This document shows positions 59,748-64,000 of a stretch of DNA of 64,000 nt, piece after piece (within the stretch, counting starts at the first letter, position 1; each line of letters opens with the position of its first letter). The translations under genes were made by a program, and so were the position numbers. The stretch is taken from contig NZ_JANHDO010000001.1 in NCBI RefSeq assembly GCF_024494575.1, positions 558,001 through 622,000 of the forward strand, in the 5' to 3' direction. Source of the stretch: Halorubrum salinum (GTDB lineage: Archaea; Halobacteriota; Halobacteria; Halobacteriales; Haloferacaceae). Below the pieces are notes generated by a model. It saw nothing but the letters and a program-made list of their open reading frames with translations, did not search any database and was not told where the DNA came from.

Positions 59748-60140
59748 ATGACGGGAAACGATCCATTCACCAACGCGCTCGCCGGCATGGACAACGCCGA
59801 GAGCGTTGGCCATCTGTCGTACACGGTTGAGCCCGCCTCCAACATCATCGGCTCCGTCCTCGAGGTCCTCTACGACCGCGGGTACGTCGACGGCTTCGAG
59901 TACGTCGACGACGGGAAAGCCGGGAAGTTCGAGGTCGAACTGAAAGGCGCGATCAACGAGTGTGGCGCCGTCAAGCCCCGCTATTCGGCGGGCGCAGACG
60001 AATTCGAGAAGTGGGAGAAGCGATACCTCCCCGCCCGTGACTACGGGACGCTCATCGTCACGACGAGCCACGGCGTCATGAGCCACTACGAGGCCCGCGA
60101 AGAGGGCATCGGCGGCCAAGTGATCGCATACGTCTACTAA
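59748..60140 (+). CDS. rps8: Ribosomal protein uS8, 130 aa
   Basis: MTGNDPFTNALAGMDNAESV, the extended LEVLYDRGYVDGFEYVDDGK and the C-terminal YGTLIVTTSHGVMSHYEARE match archaeal uS8, needed for central-domain assembly. Two bases separate it from uL6. Confidence 0.97.
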   Translation: MTGNDPFTNALAGMDNAESVGHLSYTVEPASNIIGSVLEVLYDRGYVDGFEYVDDGKAGKFEVELKGAINECGAVKPRYSAGADEFEKWEKRYLPARDYGTLIVTTSHGVMSHYEAREEGIGGQVIAYVY

Positions 60141-60142
60141 CA

Positions 60143-60676
60143 ATGAACAGAGTCGAAATCGAGATTCCGGACGACGTCTCCGCAGAGACCGACCACCTCG
60201 AACTCACCGTCGAGGGTCCCAACGGGAGCGTCACGCGACGCCTCTGGTACCCCGACGTCGAGGTCACGGTCGAAGACGGCGTCGTCGTTGTCGCCTCCGA
60301 GAACGAGGACGCGAAGACGAACGCCACGGTCGGCACCTTCGAGAGCCACGTCGCCAACATGATCCACGGCGTCACCGACGGATGGGAGTACACGATGGAA
60401 GTGTACTACGCCCACTTCCCGATGCAGGTGACCGTGGAGGGCGACGAGGTCGTCATCGAGAACTTCCTCGGAGAGCGCGCACAGCGACGCACGCCCATTC
60501 GCGGAGACACGGACGTACAGATCGACGGCGAGACGGTCACGCTTTCGGGCTCCGACAAGGAGGCCGTCGGGCAGACCGCCGCCGACATCGAACAGCTGAC
60601 GAAGGTGACCGACAAGGACACGCGCGTCTTCCAAGACGGCGTGTACATCGTCGAGAAACCCACCGGAGGTGCCTAA
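60143..60676 (+). CDS. rpl6: Ribosomal protein uL6, 177 aa
   Basis: MNRVEIEIPDDVSAETDHLE and HVANMIHGVTDGWEYTMEVY and QTAADIEQLTKVTDKDTRVF are archaeal uL6, near the GTPase centre. Three bases before eL32. Confidence 0.97.
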   Translation: MNRVEIEIPDDVSAETDHLELTVEGPNGSVTRRLWYPDVEVTVEDGVVVVASENEDAKTNATVGTFESHVANMIHGVTDGWEYTMEVYYAHFPMQVTVEGDEVVIENFLGERAQRRTPIRGDTDVQIDGETVTLSGSDKEAVGQTAADIEQLTKVTDKDTRVFQDGVYIVEKPTGGA

Positions 60677-60679
60677 CCG

Positions 60680-61387
60680 ATGGCAGACGAACTGGAAGAC
60701 ATCAGCGGTGTCGGTCCCTCGAAGGCGGACGCGCTTCGCGAGGCCGGCTACGAGACGGTCGAGGACGTGAAGGCTGCCTCTCAGTCGGAACTCTCCGAGG
60801 TCGACGGCGTCGGGAACGCGCTCGCCGCGCGTATCAAAGCCGACGTCGGCGGCCTGGAGGTCGACGAGGAGGCGGACGCGGAGATCGAAGACGAGACCGA
60901 TGAGGAGGAGGCCGCGGAGGCCGAATCCGACGAAGCGGTCGAGACGGAGCTTCGCCCCCGCGGTCACGCCGACAAGACGCCGGATCTGGACGACGAGACC
61001 GCTCGCGCGCTCGCACAGAAGCACCGCGAGGGGAAACCGCAGTTCAACCGGCAGGACTACCACAAGAAAAAGCGGATCCCGACGTCGTGGCGCAAGCCGC
61101 GAGGCGGGCTCTCCAAGCAGCGCCGTCGCATGAAAGCGAAGGGTCCGGTCGTCGAGGCTGGGTTCCGTTCGCCGAAAGCCTCGCGCGATCTGCATCCGAG
61201 CGGCTTCGAGGAGGTCCGCGTGCACAACACGGACGACCTCGAAGGCGTCGACGGCGACAGGCAGGCGGTGCGGATCGCCTCGAAAGTCGGTGGTCGCAAG
61301 CGCGAACTGATCGAAGACGAGGCGGAAGAGCGCGGCATTCGCGTGCTCAACCCGACCTATATCGAAGTGGAGGTCGACGATGAGTGA
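60680..61387 (+). CDS. rpl32e: Ribosomal protein eL32 with N-terminal helix-hairpin-helix domain, 235 aa
   Basis: The eL32 part is the C-terminal 130 residues ([40 protein letters not shown]). It is preceded by an added HhH domain at about 5-55 ([20 protein letters not shown] and [20 protein letters not shown]) and an acidic linker. This layout is typical of haloarchaea; the HhH may bind rRNA. Overlaps eL19 by eight bases. Confidence 0.95.
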   Translation: MADELEDISGVGPSKADALREAGYETVEDVKAASQSELSEVDGVGNALAARIKADVGGLEVDEEADAEIEDETDEEEAAEAESDEAVETELRPRGHADKTPDLDDETARALAQKHREGKPQFNRQDYHKKKRIPTSWRKPRGGLSKQRRRMKAKGPVVEAGFRSPKASRDLHPSGFEEVRVHNTDDLEGVDGDRQAVRIASKVGGRKRELIEDEAEERGIRVLNPTYIEVEVDDE

Positions 61388-61841
61388 CCTGAAAGCGCAG
61401 AAACGACTCGCAGCGGACGAGCTCGACGTCGGCAAGGGCCGCGTCTGGCTCGACCCCGAGGCACAAGAGGAGATCGAAGACGCGATCACCCGCGAGGATA
61501 TCCGTGACCTGATAGATCAGGGGACGATCCGCGCGAAGGACGCGAAGACGAACTCTCGCGGTCGGGCCCGCGAGCGCGCGGAGAAGCGCTCGTACGGCCA
61601 CCAGTCGGGTGCCGGCACCCGGAAGGGGCGATCCGGCGCACGACAGAACACGAAAGACGACTGGAAGGCGCGGATCCGCGCACAGCGCGCCCGCCTGAAG
61701 GAACTCCGCGACGACGAGGACGTCCTCGACGCAAGCGAGTACCGCACGCTCTACAACAAGGCGAGCGGTGGCGACTTCGAGGACGTCGCGCGACTGGAGG
61801 CGTACATCCAGACGCAGTACGGTTACGAGGTGACAGAGTAA
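61380..61841 (+). CDS. rpl19e: Ribosomal protein eL19, 153 aa
   Basis: [20 protein letters not shown] and [20 protein letters not shown], then [20 protein letters not shown] are eL19. Contacts the small subunit in a bridge. Starts within the eL32 end and its last base is the first base of uL18. Confidence 0.96.
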   Translation: MSDLKAQKRLAADELDVGKGRVWLDPEAQEEIEDAITREDIRDLIDQGTIRAKDAKTNSRGRARERAEKRSYGHQSGAGTRKGRSGARQNTKDDWKARIRAQRARLKELRDDEDVLDASEYRTLYNKASGGDFEDVARLEAYIQTQYGYEVTE

Positions 61842-62398
61842 TGGCGACAGGACCACGATACAAGGTGCCGATGCGCCGCCGCCGCGAGGTCCGGACGGAT
61901 TACCACCAGAGGTTGCGCCTGCTGAAATCGGGCAAGCCTCGCCTGGTCGCTCGGGTGAGCAACGCTCACGTCAGGGCGCAGCTGATCACGCCCGGATCCG
62001 ACGGCGACGAGACCCACGCGGCCGCCTCCAGCGAGGACCTCGCGGAGTACGGCTGGGACGCCCCCACGGGCAACCTCCCCAGCGCGTACCTTACGGGGTA
62101 TCTCGCGGGCGCTCGCGCCGTCGACGCCGGCCTCGACGAGGCCGTCCTCGACATCGGGCTCAACACGGCGACCCCCGGCAACAAGACGTTCGCAGTACAG
62201 GAAGGAGCGATCGACGCCGGCCTCGAGATCCCGCACAACGACGACGTGCTGGCCGACTGGTCGCGTACGCGTGGCGAGCACATCGCCGCGTACGACGAGC
62301 AGCTCGACGAGCCGCTGTACAGCGGCGATTTCGACGCGGCCGACCTACCCGAGCACTTCGACGACGTGCTCGCGACAATCCAGGAGGACCATGAGTAG
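61841..62398 (+). CDS. rpl18: Ribosomal protein uL18, 185 aa
   Basis: [20 protein letters not shown] and [20 protein letters not shown] at the start, and [20 protein letters not shown] are uL18, which binds 5S rRNA. The stop overlaps the uS5 start. Confidence 0.96.
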   Translation: MATGPRYKVPMRRRREVRTDYHQRLRLLKSGKPRLVARVSNAHVRAQLITPGSDGDETHAAASSEDLAEYGWDAPTGNLPSAYLTGYLAGARAVDAGLDEAVLDIGLNTATPGNKTFAVQEGAIDAGLEIPHNDDVLADWSRTRGEHIAAYDEQLDEPLYSGDFDAADLPEHFDDVLATIQEDHE

Positions 62399-63038
62399 AC
62401 ACAACGACGGCTGGGAACCGCGGACGCGGCTCGGCCGCAAGGTACAGAACGGCGATATCTCGTCGATGGAACAGGCGCTCGACTCCGGGCTCCCGCTGAA
62501 GGAGGCCGAGATAGTCGACCAGCTACTTCCGGGCCTCGAAGACGAGGTGCTGGACATCAACATGGTCCAGCGTATGACCGACTCCGGCCGGCGCGTGAAG
62601 TTCCGCTGTGTGGTCGCCGTGGGCAACCGCGACGGCTACCTCGGGTACGCGCAGGCCCGCGACGATCAGGTCGGCGGTGCGATCCAGAAGGCGATCGACG
62701 TCGCGAAGCTGAACATCATCGAGGTGGACCGCGGCTCCGGCTCCTGGGAGGACCAGCCCGGCGGCACGAACTCCCTCACCCGAAAGGCCGAGGGGAAAGC
62801 CGGCTCCGTCACCGTCGAGATCAAGCCCGCCCCGCAGGGGCTCGGGCTGGCGGCGGCAGAGACCGTTCGGAACATCTTGGAGCTCGCCGGCGTCGAGGAC
62901 GCCTGGACGAACTCCGACGGCAACACGCGCACGACCGTGAACCTCGCGAAGGCGACGTTCAACGCCTTAGAGAACGCGGCGCAGTCCCGCACTCCCCAAC
63001 ACGCGCGAGAAGTCCACTACGACGAGGTGAGCGAGTGA
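62391..63038 (+). CDS. rps5: Ribosomal protein uS5, 215 aa
   Basis: The double-stranded RNA-binding part [20 protein letters not shown] and [20 protein letters not shown] are uS5, needed for decoding fidelity. Starts in an overlap with uL18. Archaeal N-terminal form. Confidence 0.97.
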   Translation: MSRHNDGWEPRTRLGRKVQNGDISSMEQALDSGLPLKEAEIVDQLLPGLEDEVLDINMVQRMTDSGRRVKFRCVVAVGNRDGYLGYAQARDDQVGGAIQKAIDVAKLNIIEVDRGSGSWEDQPGGTNSLTRKAEGKAGSVTVEIKPAPQGLGLAAAETVRNILELAGVEDAWTNSDGNTRTTVNLAKATFNALENAAQSRTPQHAREVHYDEVSE

Positions 63039-63502
63039 TGCAAGCGATCGTGCAGCTCCGCGGCGACGTGAACCTCGAATACGGCGTCGAGGACACGCTC
63101 GACATGCTGAACGTCGGGCGCGTCAACCACGCGACGTTCGTTCCGGAGACGGACTCGTACCGGGGCATGATCACGAAGGTGAACGACGTCGTCGCCTTTG
63201 GCGAGCCGAGCGTCGACGCGGTCGCGCGGACCATCGCGCGCCGCGGCGAGCCGCTCGACGGCTCCGCCGACATCGACGACGAGTGGATCGACGACAACAC
63301 CGACTTCGCCGACCTGGACGCGCTGGCCGAGGCGCTCGTCGACGAGGAGACGTCTCTGCGAGAGCAGGGCCTCTCGCCGACGCTGCGACTCCACGCCCCC
63401 CGCGGCGGTCACGAGGGCATCAAACACCCGGTGATCGAGGGCGGCGAGCTCGGGAAACACACCACCGAGGAGATCGATTCCCTCCTGGAGGCCATGCGAT
63501 GA
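63035..63502 (+). CDS. rpl30: Ribosomal protein uL30, 154 aa
   Basis: [20 protein letters not shown] and [20 protein letters not shown] are archaeal uL30 (long form). It can start at GTG 63035, overlapping the uS5 stop, or at ATG 63038. Overlaps uL15 by four bases. Confidence 0.96.
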   Translation: MMQAIVQLRGDVNLEYGVEDTLDMLNVGRVNHATFVPETDSYRGMITKVNDVVAFGEPSVDAVARTIARRGEPLDGSADIDDEWIDDNTDFADLDALAEALVDEETSLREQGLSPTLRLHAPRGGHEGIKHPVIEGGELGKHTTEEIDSLLEAMR

Positions 63503-63993
63503 CGAGCAAGAAACGCAAACAGCGTGGGTCTCGAACCCACGGCGGCGGAACGCACAAGAACCGACGCGGTGCCGGTCACCGCGGCGGTCGCGGCGCGGCC
63601 GGCCGCGCGAAACACGAGTACCACAACTACGGTCCGCTCGGTAAACACGGGTTCAAGCGCCCGGAGGACTCTCAGACGGACGTCCTCGAAGTCAAGGTCC
63701 AGAAGCTCGACGAGGACGCGGCGCTGTACGCCGCGGAGGGCCTCGCCGAGGAAGACGGCGACGCGTACGTCATCGACGCGCGCGACGTCGTCGACGACGG
63801 CTACGAGGCCGACGTCGTGAAGGTGCTCGGCGGCGGACAGGTCCGCCGCGAGCTTCGCGTCACGGCAGACGCGTTCACCGCTGGCGCGGTCGAACTCATC
63901 GAGGAGGCCGGCGGCGCGGCGACGCTCTCTGAGCGCGCCGAGGCCGCTGCCGAATCAGAAAACACTTCAGACGACGAGGCCGACGAGGCGTAA
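63499..63993 (+). CDS. rpl15: Ribosomal protein uL15, 164 aa
   Basis: [20 protein letters not shown] and NRRGAGHRGGRGAAGRAKHE, a basic Gly-rich rRNA-binding start, identify uL15. The C-terminal part binds other large-subunit components. The last gene complete in the window; the secY-type gene should follow. Confidence 0.96.
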   Translation: MTSKKRKQRGSRTHGGGTHKNRRGAGHRGGRGAAGRAKHEYHNYGPLGKHGFKRPEDSQTDVLEVKVQKLDEDAALYAAEGLAEEDGDAYVIDARDVVDDGYEADVVKVLGGGQVRRELRVTADAFTAGAVELIEEAGGAATLSERAEAAAESENTSDDEADEA

Positions 63994-63995
63994 TC

Positions 63996-64000
63996 ATGAG
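63996..64000 (+). CDS. First bases of the next gene, expected secY
   Basis: ATGAG starts two bases after the uL15 stop. In archaeal spc-type operons secY follows uL15, so this is expected to be the start of the protein-translocase gene. Only context supports the call. Confidence 0.4.

Overview
The window is haloarchaeal chromosome, most likely from Halorubrum or a close relative. The evidence is high GC, very acidic proteins, TATA-type leaderless starts, archaeal ribosomal gene order and a DNA polymerase IV with a PCNA-type tail. No rRNA genes or CRISPR arrays were seen. Two tRNA genes are present.

Region 1 (1 to about 19,631) is an integrated provirus. It is bounded on the right by the 3' end of a tRNA-Tyr gene and runs off the left edge inside a tyrosine integrase. 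Its minus-strand late operon is densely packed, and most genes overlap by 1 to 8 bases. It encodes a HerA/FtsK-type packaging ATPase, two small adjacent proteins with the size and order of the VP7 and VP4 capsid proteins of SH1-like (sphaerolipovirus) haloviruses, and several small membrane proteins. It also encodes two acidic repeat-bearing membrane proteins. The right part is a regulatory module of small zinc proteins, a ribbon-helix-helix regulator and a SWIM-domain/HTH protein. A second tyrosine recombinase lies inside the element. Four AT-rich genes sit antiparallel to the late genes at three places (2,212-3,970; 9,889-11,064; 15,592-16,014) and look like acquired cargo.

Region 2 (19,632-51,000) is host chromosome. 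It holds a RimK-like ATP-grasp/retropepsin fusion divergent from an AstE-like M14 hydrolase, and a Rieske protein. A TetR-controlled catabolic cluster follows (amidohydrolase, fumarylacetoacetase-like hydrolase, TatD-like hydrolase, BNR propeller), with related palindromes in front of its promoters. Further on are pirin, Fe/Mn superoxide dismutase, a CPBP protease, a NUDIX hydrolase, DNA polymerase IV, a LOV-domain histidine kinase, an MFS transporter, a 7TM histidine kinase and a UbiA prenyltransferase. A gluconeogenic pair (class I aldolase and fructose-1,6-bisphosphatase), a peroxiredoxin, tRNA-Gly with a duplicated 3' end, and a PQQ-type sugar dehydrogenase complete the region.

Region 3 (51,101-64,000) is the archaeal S10-spc-like ribosomal operon. 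A SPOUT RNA methyltransferase gene leads it, followed by uL3, uL4, uL23, uL2, uS19, uL22, uS3, uL29, RNase P component 1, uS17, uL14, uL24, eS4, uL5, uS14, uS8, uL6, eL32, eL19, uL18, uS5, uL30 and uL15. The first bases of the expected secY follow.

The parts least explained by known families are the AT-rich cargo genes of the provirus and its overlapping small-protein regulatory modules.
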